Below are positions 34,346 to 43,809 of a stretch of 53,246 nucleotides of DNA, piece after piece (position 1 is the stretch's first letter; each line of letters begins with the position of its first letter). A program made the translations under genes and the position numbers. Source of the stretch: Thermoplasmata archaeon (GTDB lineage Archaea > Thermoplasmatota > Thermoplasmata > Thermoplasmatales > Thermoplasmataceae); the NCBI GenBank assembly GCA_021835025.1, contig JAKBQY010000026.1, forward strand, positions 1 to 53,246, in the 5' to 3' direction. The notes beneath the pieces are model-generated. The model did no database searches. It was not told the origin of the DNA and saw nothing but the letters and a program-made list of their open reading frames with translations.

Positions 34346-34733
34346 TAAAGATGATCATGAATCCGTCATTCTTATGTTTGTATCCTGGCAAGCCTGGCCT
34401 CCCCGTGTATTTATACAGATGTTTGCTGTAATCTCCCATTGTTTTGAAAAATACTGAGTATTCTTTCCTTACAGTCCTTATTGTCTACCGTCCTGGCAAT
34501 TTCTGGAAATTATTGTATTCATAGTGGTATGATTTTACCTGCAATTGTTTAATAAGTGATGCATAACAGGGAATCTTTTCATTTTTAAAATACACCTGCC
34601 TTATGGTATAGTTTGCCTGATTGTAAAGATTCTTTGATAAGTGGCATAGTTCTGATATTGTTTTATTATATCCTATATGGATAGATTCAGTCCTCATTGC
34701 CTTTATAATATACAACACATGGAATTTATACAA
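34345..34733 (-). pseudogene. TnpB (IS605 OrfB) N-terminal fragment with an internal stop
   Basis: Minus-strand reading: ELCHLSKNLYNQANYTIRQ, then YNNFQKLPGR, a TAG stop, and in the same frame TIRTVRKEYSVFFKTM and GRPGLPGYKHKNDGFMIIFT. These are consecutive N-terminal blocks of TnpB. The RuvC catalytic part is lost, replaced at about 34345 by the other transposase fragment. Confidence 0.65.
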
Positions 34734-35377
34734 ATATTATCATTCAATATTTTATTTATTGGATAGTTTAAGGAATAATTCATAATGTGCATGTATATGT
34801 GATACAGGTAGCGTTGAATACATCCAAGACACCTTTACTTGGAACTGTAATAGTCAAGACCATGAAAGAGGGGGGACTTTGTGCAAATTTTCATCTTATT
34901 GATAAAAACCCGTGGCTTCAATATAGTTATGGTACAACTTCACCTCAACATCAACTGGTAATAATGATGAACTTGAAGTGAGGTAAGAACTGTCGGCCTA
35001 TAAGGTTTAGGCGCTGTATTTTGTTATCTTAGAACCTCTTCTAAAAATTTTATAAATTTATCCAATTCTTAAATGGCATGTACATACAAACCCGTTAAAA
35101 TGTGTGTTTCATAATTGTTTATTCTGAATAAAAAACCATCTTTTTTAGGTTAATAGAAAACGTCTTAGAATCAAGACGGAAAAAGACTATCTGCTCCATC
35201 AGAACTTACAATCTTGACACTATCCTCTGTTCAAGCCTACTTTCACACACCTTTCCATTTTGAATCTCAAAGATAGGCTTTAAAGTGATGAATATTATAA
35301 CTTTTCTGTAAATACAAATGGAATCGATTAGATTTTAGGCTCTTCCGCCAACTTTTACCCATATTTGATGTGGTATA
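34734..35377. other. Gap of 644 bases between TnpB fragment and vapC
   Basis: A 64-codon plus-strand frame at 34787-34981 matches nothing I know and lacks promoter geometry. Around 35160-35340 are runs that look like decayed coding DNA on the minus strand (KPIFEIQNGKVCESRLEQR) but no start, stop or family can be defined. I see no RNA gene. Confidence 0.35.
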
Positions 35378-35791
35378 TCACTTCGTTACCACAACATCAC
35401 ACTCCCCCCTCAATTTCTCAAGAATCAGTATGATCTCCTTTTCTGGCCTGAAGTAAACAGGGACTTCCATAAGCTTTGCAAGTCCCAGAGAATAGCAGTC
35501 ACCAATTGATATTGAATATCGGCATTTAAATTCAGCCGCAAGGTTGTGGACCTCTTCTTGTGATACGACTTTTACAAGGTTTGATGCTAGGAGATTGTTT
35601 ATAACTCTTCTTCCACTTTCCCCTCCAATTTTTCTACATACAACGTAGGTAAGTTCCGTGAGCGATATTCTTGAAATATAAGTATCAACTGAGTTATGTA
35701 TTATTTTGTTATACAAACTTTCATTGTTGCCATCAAGTATATCCATCAATACTCCAGTGTCGAGCACCATTCTTTCAGAACTTCTGATCAT
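35378..35791 (-). CDS. vapC: VapC-type PIN-domain ribonuclease toxin
   Basis: RNase toxin of a VapBC pair. The 137-residue PIN domain has the acidic residues Asp11 (MVLDTGVLMDIL), Glu46 (ISLTELTYV) and Asp98 (SIGDCYSLGLA); a fourth acidic position near the end (PEKEI) may complete the site. It looks catalytically intact. The start ATG 35791 overlaps the end of vapB by 17 bases, so antitoxin and toxin are co-translated. Confidence 0.88.
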   Translation of the reverse strand: MIRSSERMVLDTGVLMDILDGNNESLYNKIIHNSVDTYISRISLTELTYVVCRKIGGESGRRVINNLLASNLVKVVSQEEVHNLAAEFKCRYSISIGDCYSLGLAKLMEVPVYFRPEKEIILILEKLRGECDVVVTK

Positions 35792-36011
35792 CTTCTCTTC
35801 TTCCTTCGATTAGGCACTGAGATAAATTCAACCCTCTCAGTTGATTTCTTACGGATTCAATCTTACTCATATCGATTTCATTTCGGTTTAACAGATACTC
35901 AATAGCTTGGGCCAACGTGACATTTTTTCCCGATTCTATCTGGATCTTAGAAGATAGTCTTAAAAGCCTCTCCTTTGTCTGTTTAGGAACCTTGATAGTG
36001 GTATACTCCAT
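35775..36011 (-). CDS. vapB: VapB-type antitoxin
   Basis: DNA-binding antitoxin of 78 residues. The N-terminal strand YTTIKVPKQTKERLLRLS is of ribbon-helix-helix type, followed by a second helix region (VTLAQAIEYLLNR), and the C-terminal tail that would wrap VapC. It overlaps vapC. A cluster of GTATAC half-sites covers its promoter and start codon, matching autorepression by such antitoxins. Start ATG 36011. Confidence 0.8.
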   Translation of the reverse strand: MEYTTIKVPKQTKERLLRLSSKIQIESGKNVTLAQAIEYLLNRNEIDMSKIESVRNQLRGLNLSQCLIEGRREDDQKF

Positions 36012-36039
36012 ATACCAAGTATACCAGTATAATATAAAT
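36001..36039 (-). promoter_or_regulatory. vapBC promoter and multi-site operator
   Basis: Four half-sites of GTATAC(C) type at 36001-36006, 36011-36016, 36019-36025 and 36027-36031, 8-10 bases apart, run from the vapB start codon into the TATA box (ATTTATATTATAC on the minus strand, 36027-36039). Confidence 0.55.
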
Positions 36040-36278
36040 ATTTGTCTATTTGTTCAGACACTCTGCATATTTTAAAAGATGGATTAATATTTTCAATAAT
36101 TTTACAATAAATTGCCAAAATTATTATAATTTCTGTAATAATTTGTTATTATTTAGTATTATAAACTACATATAAATGGGTATTTTCAATAGGTTGTTAT
36201 GGTTTAAAGGGTTATTTTGCATAGCTATCGCTATAATAGATATATTATATATTGAAAAATCAATTTATATTTTATAGG

Positions 36279-36554
36279 CTATACATAATGGTTTATCATT
36301 TTATACCTATTGTTTCCATCTTTATTTTTAATATCCCTTCCCAATGATATGAGGAAATCAATGAATACAAGATGTGTTTTACCTCTTATTGATCTTATAC
36401 AATTTATAAGAATCCATAAATTATACAACAATATTGAGAATAAATATAGGAAATACCTTACATACATTGTATATGAATGTGTTTTTTCCTTTGATTCCTT
36501 CTTTTGCAAATAACCGTTTTCTATACACCATCTCTTCTTGTATAACTCTGCCAA
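36279..36554 (-). pseudogene. DDE transposase C-terminal fragment
   Basis: Reads AELYKKRWCIENGYLQKKES followed by a hydrophobic segment (YLFSILLYNLWILIN). YxxRWxIExxY is the third-catalytic-Glu motif of IS4-group transposases and the Leu-Trp-rich stretch follows it in intact enzymes. Only the last 91 codons remain. Confidence 0.65.
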
Positions 36555-36587
36555 CCCTAATATATTATCCTTATTATAGTGTTAGAC

Positions 36588-36962
36588 ATAACTTTATAGA
36601 CTCTCTCATGTTCTTATACCTATGTCAAAAACGAGACGGGTTGAAGTGAAGAGGCATCTTCAGGCATTGGAACTTCGGCGGTTGATAAGGAAAGAACAGA
36701 ATAGAGGAAAAGTCCTCCAGAGGCTCATCTTCATCAATGATCTCTATGATGGAAAGTGGAATATGCCGGCGTTATATTCCTGCTTGTGATAGGGGAGAAA
36801 GATAGCTGGCCCAACAAAAGAAGAGTTTACGAGAGATACGGTCTATACGATGGCTTGAAAGACATTGGAGAAATAGTGAAAAGTGAGGTTGGTGATAAAG
36901 TGCAGAAGATGATTCGACTTCTTGAAGAACTGGATAGTCTTAGGAATCAAACTAAATTATGA
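36588..36962 (+). pseudogene. IS630-like transposase N-terminal remnant, frameshifted
   Basis: ATG 36622 opens VEVKRHLQALELRRLIRKEQ..KVLQRLIFINDLYDGK, similar to the N-terminus of IS630-type transposases, then shifts frame near 36750 and continues in another frame as GVIFLLVIGEKDSWPNKRRV..LLEELDSLRNQTKL to 36962. Upstream GTGTTAGACATAAC at 36580-36594 looks like the element end and recurs at 14891. Family assignment is tentative. Confidence 0.45.
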
Positions 36963-36963
36963 G

Positions 36964-37059
36964 TCCCGGCTTCCGGATTCGAACCAGAGACCTATGGATA
37001 TCTGCGCCTTGCAGTTAACTCTCTACAGTCCATCGCTCTACCAACTGAGCTAAGCCGGG
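36964..37059 (-). tRNA. trnY: tRNA-Tyr (GTA anticodon) with an intron
   Basis: Complete cloverleaf on the minus strand. The acceptor stem is CCCGGCT/AGCCGGG with archaeal-type C1-G72, then D stem GCTC/GAGC, anticodon stem ATGGA/TCCAT and T arm TCTGG-TTCGAAT-CCGGA. The anticodon loop CTGTAG-A is interrupted after position 37 by 23 bases (37000-37022). Without the intron the tRNA is 73 nt. CCA is not encoded. The intron is at the canonical 37/38 position cleaved by EndA. Confidence 0.93.
37000..37022 (-). other. tRNA-Tyr intron (canonical position 37/38)
   Basis: Removing these 23 bases restores a seven-base anticodon loop and a five-pair stem. Exact ends could shift by one base because of the flanking A/G. 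Confidence 0.8.
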
Positions 37060-37288
37060 TAATAACATAATATATCCAAAGAATATAAATTTTAATATTT
37101 TACAATTGCTATATTAAAAGGCTGCCGGAATTTTTCATGCTCCTTATTTTCAACCAGATGACCCATTGTAAATGACCTGGTTAATTTTTATTTTCAAAAA
37201 AATTTTCCACATATACCTCTTTAATTGGCAATTTTCCCTGAATCTTAAATAAACAAAAGATTAATAATTACAATGGCAATATATTTTT

Positions 37289-39058
37289 ATGGATTTTTCA
37301 GAAGTAACGGAAAAATTTTCTGAAATGGAAAATACAACAAAAAGATTGGAATTAACTGATATTCTGGCTTCATTATTTAAAAATGCAAATGATGATTTAA
37401 AATATATTGTGTATCTGACACAGGGAAAACTTGCACCTGACTATGAAGGCGTGGAATTTGGAATATCAGACAAGCTTATAATAAAATCTCTAATCAACGT
37501 TTCTGGGCTTTCTGAGGAAAATGTCAATAAAATATTCGGCAGGTTGGGTGATATTGGATCTGTGGCAGAAAATGTGAGTTCAAAAATAACCCAAAGGTCA
37601 TTATTCAATGTTGAATTGACCGTAGAGTATGTATATAACAAACTAAAAGAATTGTCAAAATTTTCAGGAACGGGAAGCATCAAAACAAAGATGGACGCTT
37701 ACACAGATCTTCTAATGAGCTCAACACCAGCAGATATTAAATATATAACAAGAATAATAACCGGAAAACTCAGGCTCGGTGTGGCGGATTCAACAATACT
37801 GGATTCCCTTGTATTGGCATTCTCAGATAAACAGTATTCGGATATAATTGAAATTGCATATAATTTTCATCCAGATATTGGGTATATTGCTGAACTTTTG
37901 AAGAATAATAGAATAAACGATATAAAAAATATGGGGCCAGAGCCATTGGTACCGTTTAAGGTGATGCTTGCAGAACGATTGAGAACCTTAGAAGATATAA
38001 AAAATAAAATGAATGGAAAAGCCGCATATGAATATAAATATGATGGATTGAGAACGGAACTTCATAAAAAGGGGGGCAATGTAAAAATATTTTCAAGAGG
38101 TCTTGAGGAAACAACTGAAAATTTTCCGGATATTGTTAAAAATTTTTTAAATAATTATTCCTTTGATTCCATAATACTTGACGGGGAATCAGTGCCATAT
38201 AATCCGGAAACGGGTGAACTGATGCCGTTCCAGATGGTATCACAGAGAAGGGGGAGAAAATATAAATTAACGGAAAAAACCACTGAAATCCCAATAGTAA
38301 TGTTCATTTTTGATATATTGTATTTGAATGGGGAATCCCTGGTGAATTTACCATATCCTAAAAGAAGGAAAATTCTAGAGGAAAATATAAAAGAAAACGA
38401 TTATTTTAAACTTTCAACCAGAATTGAAAGTGATAATGAAAATGAAATCATTAAATTCTTTGAAAAAAGCATTGAGGATGGCTGTGAGGGGATAGTCTCA
38501 AAGAATATTTCTGGCGATTCCGTCTACAGGGCAGGAGCAAGGGGATGGCTCTGGATAAAATTCAAGAGAGATTATCAGAATGAAATAGGTGATTCCTTTG
38601 ATCTGGTTGTGGTAGGGGCGTTCAATGGCCATGGAAGAAGAAAAGGAACATATGGGGCGTTATTAATGGCCTGCTATAATGGAGATAACGATTCTTTTGA
38701 AACATTTACAAAACTTGGTTCTGGGTTTACCGATGAGGTTTTATTTTCATTGCCAAAAATATTCTCCGATAAAATTGTAAGGGAGAAACCTGCAAGGCTT
38801 GAAACAAAAATGATTCCTGATTACTGGATATATCCTTCAACTGTGATGGAAATAAAGGGGGCTGAAATAACAATAAGCCCTATACATACATGTGCAAACA
38901 ATATTATTGAGGAAAATTCAGGACTCGCACTTAGATTTCCGAGGCTTATAAAAATAAGAGATGACAAAAATCCAGAAGATGCCACAACAACAAGAGAAAT
39001 TATAGAGTTATACAAAATGCAGAAAAAAAATATAAAAATTAAAAATAATAAAGATTAA
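37289..39058 (+). CDS. lig: ATP-dependent DNA ligase
   Basis: Joins nicks in replication and repair. The 589-residue archaeal-type enzyme has an N-terminal DNA-binding domain (1 to about 210), the adenylation motif YKYDGLR with the Lys at about 250, then [26 protein letters not shown] and WIKFKRDY, and the OB domain ([17 protein letters not shown]). All nucleotidyltransferase motifs I can identify are intact. It is followed convergently by the SSB gene four bases after its end. ATG 37289; an out-of-frame ATG at 37273 is not used. Confidence 0.95.
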   Translation: MDFSEVTEKFSEMENTTKRLELTDILASLFKNANDDLKYIVYLTQGKLAPDYEGVEFGISDKLIIKSLINVSGLSEENVNKIFGRLGDIGSVAENVSSKITQRSLFNVELTVEYVYNKLKELSKFSGTGSIKTKMDAYTDLLMSSTPADIKYITRIITGKLRLGVADSTILDSLVLAFSDKQYSDIIEIAYNFHPDIGYIAELLKNNRINDIKNMGPEPLVPFKVMLAERLRTLEDIKNKMNGKAAYEYKYDGLRTELHKKGGNVKIFSRGLEETTENFPDIVKNFLNNYSFDSIILDGESVPYNPETGELMPFQMVSQRRGRKYKLTEKTTEIPIVMFIFDILYLNGESLVNLPYPKRRKILEENIKENDYFKLSTRIESDNENEIIKFFEKSIEDGCEGIVSKNISGDSVYRAGARGWLWIKFKRDYQNEIGDSFDLVVVGAFNGHGRRKGTYGALLMACYNGDNDSFETFTKLGSGFTDEVLFSLPKIFSDKIVREKPARLETKMIPDYWIYPSTVMEIKGAEITISPIHTCANNIIEENSGLALRFPRLIKIRDDKNPEDATTTREIIELYKMQKKNIKIKNNKD

Positions 39059-39061
39059 TCC

Positions 39062-39535
39062 TTATTCTTCGTCTTCGTTATCGTTATTTCTTCCATAATT
39101 GTTATTTCTTCTGTTATTATTGTATCTTCTACCTGAATTGTTTCCGCTATTTCTGTATCCTTTGTTGTAATTGTTGTACTGGTTTTCGTATTCCTTTTCG
39201 CTCATATCCAGTTCTTCACTTGGTTCTATATCTTCATCGCCCTCTGACATTGTTCCGTATTTTCCTACGTTCAACCTCATATGGCCTCTTAACAGGGAAA
39301 TATATCCATTATCAATTTTAAGAATTTCCCCATCCCTTATGTCTTTGGTCTGGTCATCCCACAATGTTAATGTTATCTTTCCGGTGTCATCAGCTATGAC
39401 GACCTCTGTAACCGATTTGTCATCACCAAATCTGGTTCTTATCTCCTTTGGCTCTCCCAATACTATTACCTTTCCCAAAACGTTAACACGTCTTGAGCCG
39501 GGCGTTAAATCCTTAATTTTGGTTACGTCTTCCAT
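39062..39535 (-). CDS. ssb: Single-stranded DNA-binding protein with one OB fold and acidic tail
   Basis: Binds single-stranded DNA. The 157 residues have one OB fold at about 1-95 (KIKDLTPGSRRVNVLGKVIV, VVIADDTGKITLTLWDDQ, IDNGYISLLRGHMRLNVG), resembling the Sulfolobus-type SSB more than multi-domain RPA. A linker rich in Asn, Arg, Gly and Tyr follows, ending NEDEE, which could bind partner proteins as in bacterial SSB. It lies tail-to-tail with DNA ligase. Start ATG 39535. Confidence 0.85.
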   Translation of the reverse strand: MEDVTKIKDLTPGSRRVNVLGKVIVLGEPKEIRTRFGDDKSVTEVVIADDTGKITLTLWDDQTKDIRDGEILKIDNGYISLLRGHMRLNVGKYGTMSEGDEDIEPSEELDMSEKEYENQYNNYNKGYRNSGNNSGRRYNNNRRNNNYGRNNDNEDEE

Positions 39536-39582
39536 ACTATTACTTCCTTAATCCTTTCGGATAAATCGATAATATTTACACA

Positions 39583-40188
39583 TTATTTAAATATATCCTT
39601 TTCTATGACATTAATCATTTCTTCAATGCATTCATTATTTTGATTTGCAAGTGCAGAAACAACATTCTTCTGGTCTTCCTTACTGTGGTTCTGCCCTAGT
39701 TTGAATGCAGTTTCAATTTCTTCGGTATAAAAATAAAAACCTTTTATAGCCCTGCTCATCCCACTGTAAAATGGCAAATTTAATTTTTCAGGTATATCTG
39801 AATCTTGTTCATAGAATTTCAATAATTCCGGCAGATTCTCCATTGTTTCCTTATAGCTACATGGCCTTATGCTGCCTTTAAGATGCGTAGTCATATAATC
39901 CCACGTTGGAACTGCCTCCTTTCCATTATACCATTTTGGTGATATGTAGGCATCAGGACCATTGAAAATTATAAGACCTTTTTTATCTGATTTTTCTATC
40001 TGCATGTTGTTTTTTGCCAGATGCCCCCATAGAACCAGATTATTACCATCCTTTTTTAAAATAAATGGTAAATGGGTTGCTTCTAGACCTACGTCACCAT
40101 GTGTTATGAAGATACCAAAACTGTGCTTTTTGATGAAATTCGTGATCGTTTCCATATCCTCTATTTTAAACTCTGCAGGAATATACAT
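39583..40188 (-). CDS. PaiB-like FMN-binding protein
   Basis: A 201-residue protein of the PaiB family, with the FMN-binding split-barrel fold. Shared blocks: YIPAEFKIED at the start, ATHLPFILKK, LWGHLAKNN, FNGPDAYISPKWY and VPTWDY, then a helical C-terminus with GFYFYTEEIETAFKLGQNHS. In Bacillus PaiB affects sporulation and protease regulation; here the role is unknown and it may simply be a flavoprotein. Single gene between ssb and tRNA-Arg. Start ATG 40188. Confidence 0.82.
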   Translation of the reverse strand: MYIPAEFKIEDMETITNFIKKHSFGIFITHGDVGLEATHLPFILKKDGNNLVLWGHLAKNNMQIEKSDKKGLIIFNGPDAYISPKWYNGKEAVPTWDYMTTHLKGSIRPCSYKETMENLPELLKFYEQDSDIPEKLNLPFYSGMSRAIKGFYFYTEEIETAFKLGQNHSKEDQKNVVSALANQNNECIEEMINVIEKDIFK

Positions 40189-40272
40189 TTTTATGGGAGG
40201 TTTTTATTGCTTTTATGTATTTCTATTATTCATAAATTATAAAGTTAAAATACAGTTAAGCTATATAATATA

Positions 40273-40346
40273 GCCCGTGTGGGGTAATTTGGACATCCTA
40301 AAGGCCTGCGGAGCCTTAGATTCGGGTTCAAATCCCGGCACGGGCA
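40273..40346 (+). tRNA. trnR: tRNA-Arg (GCG anticodon)
   Basis: Cloverleaf of 74 nt: acceptor GCCCGTG/CACGGGC with A73, D arm GGGT...ATCC, anticodon stem AAGGC/GCCTT around loop CTGCGGA (anticodon GCG), T arm TCGGG-TTCAAAT-CCCGG. No intron, CCA not encoded. The D-stem boundary is ambiguous by one base; the anticodon call rests on the symmetrical AAGGC/GCCTT stem. Confidence 0.88.
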
Positions 40347-40891
40347 ATCCATAGACTGCTCAAATCCCACATAAACATTTATAAGGTAAATCACAATATA
40401 AAAATCTGGCCGAAATTTATAAAACAGATATCAAAACAGTATTTATCTCTGAAAATTGTATAAGGATTTTGTAAAATATTTGAATATACAGGACATATAT
40501 AGTATTAGATTTTTGACATTGTCGAGTTTAAGTTGTTTTTCATTTAAACCTTAATTTCTCATTTTTTTACGTAGTATGCCAAGATTCACATTGAGTTTTT
40601 GAACAATCTCTCTTCCCCTCTTTGGCATTTCACCCATCATTCCCGCATCTCCCTGCTATTGGTATATTATTCTCTATCGATTTCATTATAATATTATATT
40701 TTCATCAGATGTCCATACTCTTGCAATTATTCAACCACATATTATCGTATAATTATATATCATACTAATTATATTAGTCTTTTTAAATTTATGCAAATTT
40801 AAACTGGTCATAACCACTTTGTTATCATCTAAGCGTTCTTATGTATAATCAGTATGAATGTGACCAAAAGTTTAATAGCTGTTTATAGGTA
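40347..40891. other. Gap of 545 bases after tRNA-Arg
   Basis: On the minus strand near 40559-40645 a short frame reads MGEMPKRGREIVQKLNVNLGI and ends in a stop, looking like the tail of a lost gene. TGTTTATAGG at 40880-40889 may be the promoter of the antitoxin gene. Nothing else is recognisable. Confidence 0.35.
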
Positions 40892-41161
40892 TTGCTAACT
40901 ACGGTAACAACAATTCAAATAGATGAAAAGGTTAAAGCTAAGCTTAACACCCTAAAGATCCATCCCAGAGAGTCCTATAATGAACTTATTTCTCGGTTGA
41001 TCAATTTATCATCTGTAAAGAATGTGAACCGAGAGACTCTGATTGAGACAATAGAGATACTTTCAGACCCCGAGTTTCTGAAAGGAATAGAAAGAGGAAT
41101 TCAGGACATTGAGGAGGGGAGAATAAGACCGCTTAGTGACATACGGAAGGAGCTGCAATAA
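40892..41161 (+). CDS. RelB-like antitoxin
   Basis: An 89-residue protein with an N-terminal strand-helix DNA-binding region (TTVTTIQIDEKVKAKLNTLK, then SYNELISRLINL) and a helical tail (SDPEFLKGIERGIQDIEEGR), as in archaeal antitoxins paired with RelE. It has no ATG at its N-terminus; TTG 40892 is the only apparent start. The partner toxin frame follows two bases after the stop but is truncated, so the antitoxin is an orphan in effect. Confidence 0.7.
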   Translation: MLTTVTTIQIDEKVKAKLNTLKIHPRESYNELISRLINLSSVKNVNRETLIETIEILSDPEFLKGIERGIQDIEEGRIRPLSDIRKELQ

Positions 41162-41163
41162 CC

Positions 41164-41286
41164 TTGCCTTACGATGTGTATGTTACCGCTGAAGCTGAAA
41201 AATTCCGCAAAAAATGTGATAGTCAGACCAGACATTGGACAATCAATGGGATAGATAAGCTGAGAGATGATCCGGAGTTGCATTAG
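41164..41286 (+). pseudogene. Truncated RelE-type toxin
   Basis: Reads LPYDVYVTAEAEKFRKKCDS and continues through NGIDKLRDDPELH before a TAG stop: 40 codons, about half the normal length. The N-terminal strand and two helices are those of RelE; the beta sheet with the catalytic Arg/Lys/Tyr residues is missing. It follows the antitoxin by two bases with a TTG start. Confidence 0.65.
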
Positions 41287-41429
41287 TTGAATAGAATTAA
41301 TACAAAACTCCAGTAATTTTAATTGGATTCTCGTATTTCATCATAACGTATAATAGCAATTCTCATGGTATATGCATATTTCCGGTTAAAATACGTAAAT
41401 ATTTAAGTATATTAAGTGTATTTTAAGAT

Positions 41430-43025
41430 ATGATTTCGAATTCGGTACTTGCTTTACTGTTCATTGGTGTACTCCTATTAGTTGCAAAACTTGCAGAAGA
41501 ATTATTTATAAGGTTAAAACTTGTACCGTATGTGGGTGCCATTCTTGCTGGAATAATAATAGGCCCTGGAGTTCTAAACCTCATCCACGTGATTCCAAAT
41601 ATATCATTGTTCATATCAATAGGAATAAATTTCCTTTTATTTGTTGCGGGTGCACTTGAATTCAAGCACATAAATATGAACGGTTTAATAAAAACACGAA
41701 ATATTGCTACAGGTATAATAGAATTTTTAATACCTTTTTTGGTTATATCATATATAAGTTACTTACTGATACATAGCATTACAATTTCATTAATAATAGG
41801 CATAGTGCTTGGAATGACAAGTACCGGGCCACTAACTTCCCTTCTCTCAAATACGGGTTTAACTGAAACAAATGAGGGCAATAAAATTTTTCAACAGGCA
41901 ATTTTGATAGAGATAGTGGCTGTAATTACCTTTTCATTTGTTTTTGATCTGTCACACCGAACGGTTAATTTTGTAAATGTCTCAACAATATTTATTGAAG
42001 TTTTGCTCTCAATTGCCTTTGTAATACTATTTGGAAAATATGTTCTGGTCAGGATACTTGAAAGACTGGATTTATACTCAAAGGTTTCGGATGCTTTGAT
42101 AGCAATTATAATTGCGTTCATGTTGATTCTGGGATTTATAGGCCAGATAGCAGGCTTCAATTCAGCAATAGATGCGTTATTTCTTGGAATAATATTGAGA
42201 GAATACATACAGGAAAGACCCCTAGTTGCAGAACAGGTTTCAACAATAACCCACGGTTTTTTCGAGCCGCTTTTTTTCATAGGCTTGGGTCTATATTTCG
42301 TTAAGCTGTCTATCAATATACTTTTCTTTGGCATTTTGCTCACGGTTCTTGCAATATTCATAAAACCATTTACAGGTTTAATTTTCTCCAAATTGCAAAA
42401 TGTTGAAAAATGGAAAAACGCCTTTGGAACATCTGTACACGGGGGTGTTGATGCTGCTTTGCTTGCAGTGGCATTTACAGCGTCGATATCCCTGATTTCT
42501 GGCTCACAGTATTCGTATATAATGATTGCAATTATATTTGCGACACTCATAATTCCATTGCTATTCTCATTGAGGGCACCACTGCAAACAAAGCCAAAAT
42601 CTGAATACTTATGGAATATTGTTCTTGCACAGTTTAAGAACCTAAAGGCATGTGACATATCAAAAAATCTTCAATCAATAGCAGTTAATATAGACACTCC
42701 AGTAAGCGTGGCATTTAAAATGTGCATGGATTTGAATGCCAGAGCAGTAATCGTGATAAACAATAAAAATAAGGTTATAGGCCAATTGCTACTTTCGGAC
42801 TTAATTACCCTTGGCGAGGATGGATTGAGGAAGTTGCATGTGAATGAAATTCCAATCTTGCCAGCAACAAAGGTATACTGTGATTCCCCTGCCACGTCTC
42901 TAATAAAAAAGTTCAGGGAAGAGGATCCCCAGGTTGTAGCTGTGATAGACAAAAACAGAAAATTTCTTGGGACAATACTTGAAAGGGAAATATTGAGACA
43001 TGTTTCTGAATATATTGATAAATAG
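41430..43025 (+). CDS. CPA2-type cation/proton antiporter with C-terminal CBS pair
   Basis: A 531-residue membrane transporter. Twelve or so hydrophobic segments cover residues 1-385: LVPYVGAILAGIIIGPGVL in the first inverted repeat, GMTSTGPLTSLLSNTGLTE, and FNSAIDALFLGIILRE near the conserved acidic ion-binding site. The remaining 145 residues are two CBS modules (VSVAFKMCMDLNARAVIVIN, KVIGQLLLSDLI, then VVAVIDKNRKFLGTILEREI), which probably sense adenosine nucleotides and gate transport. KefB-like exchange of K+ or Na+ for protons is expected. Its ATG 41430 follows an AT-rich promoter. Confidence 0.85.
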   Translation: MISNSVLALLFIGVLLLVAKLAEELFIRLKLVPYVGAILAGIIIGPGVLNLIHVIPNISLFISIGINFLLFVAGALEFKHINMNGLIKTRNIATGIIEFLIPFLVISYISYLLIHSITISLIIGIVLGMTSTGPLTSLLSNTGLTETNEGNKIFQQAILIEIVAVITFSFVFDLSHRTVNFVNVSTIFIEVLLSIAFVILFGKYVLVRILERLDLYSKVSDALIAIIIAFMLILGFIGQIAGFNSAIDALFLGIILREYIQERPLVAEQVSTITHGFFEPLFFIGLGLYFVKLSINILFFGILLTVLAIFIKPFTGLIFSKLQNVEKWKNAFGTSVHGGVDAALLAVAFTASISLISGSQYSYIMIAIIFATLIIPLLFSLRAPLQTKPKSEYLWNIVLAQFKNLKACDISKNLQSIAVNIDTPVSVAFKMCMDLNARAVIVINNKNKVIGQLLLSDLITLGEDGLRKLHVNEIPILPATKVYCDSPATSLIKKFREEDPQVVAVIDKNRKFLGTILEREILRHVSEYIDK

Positions 43026-43142
43026 ATATTTTTTATTTAAAGTATTTAATATTTGGTTTAATAAACTATTAAAGAAAATTTAAATATAGAAATAGCGATT
43101 AGGAATTAATATAATTTGATTATAGTTTTACAGGGTGTTAAT

Positions 43143-43778
43143 ATGGATGATGTATTAAAAACTGGGACAACAACGGTTGGTATAACCGCAGGAGATTACG
43201 TTATAATGGGTACTGATAGCAGGGCAACAATGGGAAATTTCATTTCAAACAAAAATGCACAAAAATTATACCAGATAGATACCTACGCCGGAATGACCAT
43301 AGCCGGTCTTGTGGGTGATGCACAGGTTCTTGTAAGGTATATGAAAGCAGAAATGGAATTATACAGGGTTCAGAGAAAAATAAACATGCCTCTCGATGCT
43401 GCGGCAACACTGTTATCAAACATGCTTAACCAGAGCAAATACTATCCCTATATGGTTCAGTTGCTTGTTGGTGGGTTTGACAAAAAACCGCATATATTTT
43501 CAATAGATGCAGCAGGTGGATCTGTGGAGGATACGTACGCAAGCACAGGTTCAGGATCACCATTTGTATATGGCGTTCTGGAAGCTGAATACCAGGAGAA
43601 TATGAAATTAGAGGATGCAATAAACCTTGTTGTGAAATCAATAAGTGTTTCAAAACAAAGAGATTCAGCATCAGGAAATATGCTTCAGGTGGCAGTGATA
43701 GACCCCCAGAAGGGCTTTTATTATCTTCCAGAGGAAGAAGTTTTATCCAGGCTAAAAAAACTCAAATTAGTTTTATAA
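43143..43778 (+). CDS. psmB: Proteasome subunit beta
   Basis: Catalytic subunit of the 20S proteasome. The open frame extends to TTG 43116 but ATG 43143 has a GGTG Shine-Dalgarno seven bases upstream, giving 211 residues. The propeptide is only eight residues (MDDVLKTG), cleaved before Thr9 ([20 protein letters not shown]) to expose the nucleophile; Asp, Lys ([10 protein letters not shown]) and Ser of the active site are present ([22 protein letters not shown]). The aCPSF1 gene begins 31 bases downstream with the same GGTG spacing, a gene pair conserved in many archaea. Confidence 0.96.
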   Translation: MDDVLKTGTTTVGITAGDYVIMGTDSRATMGNFISNKNAQKLYQIDTYAGMTIAGLVGDAQVLVRYMKAEMELYRVQRKINMPLDAAATLLSNMLNQSKYYPYMVQLLVGGFDKKPHIFSIDAAGGSVEDTYASTGSGSPFVYGVLEAEYQENMKLEDAINLVVKSISVSKQRDSASGNMLQVAVIDPQKGFYYLPEEEVLSRLKKLKLVL

Positions 43779-43809
43779 ATTTTTAATTTTTAAATTTAAG
43801 GTGTTATAC

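Noticed and set aside
34787-34981. Plus-strand 64-codon frame near the TnpB fragment
   Set aside because: No family resemblance, no promoter, and it lies in sequence full of decayed transposase pieces.
41891-42658. Minus-strand 255-codon frame inside the antiporter gene
   Set aside because: Long, but antisense to a well-conserved transporter and without its own promoter or any family resemblance.
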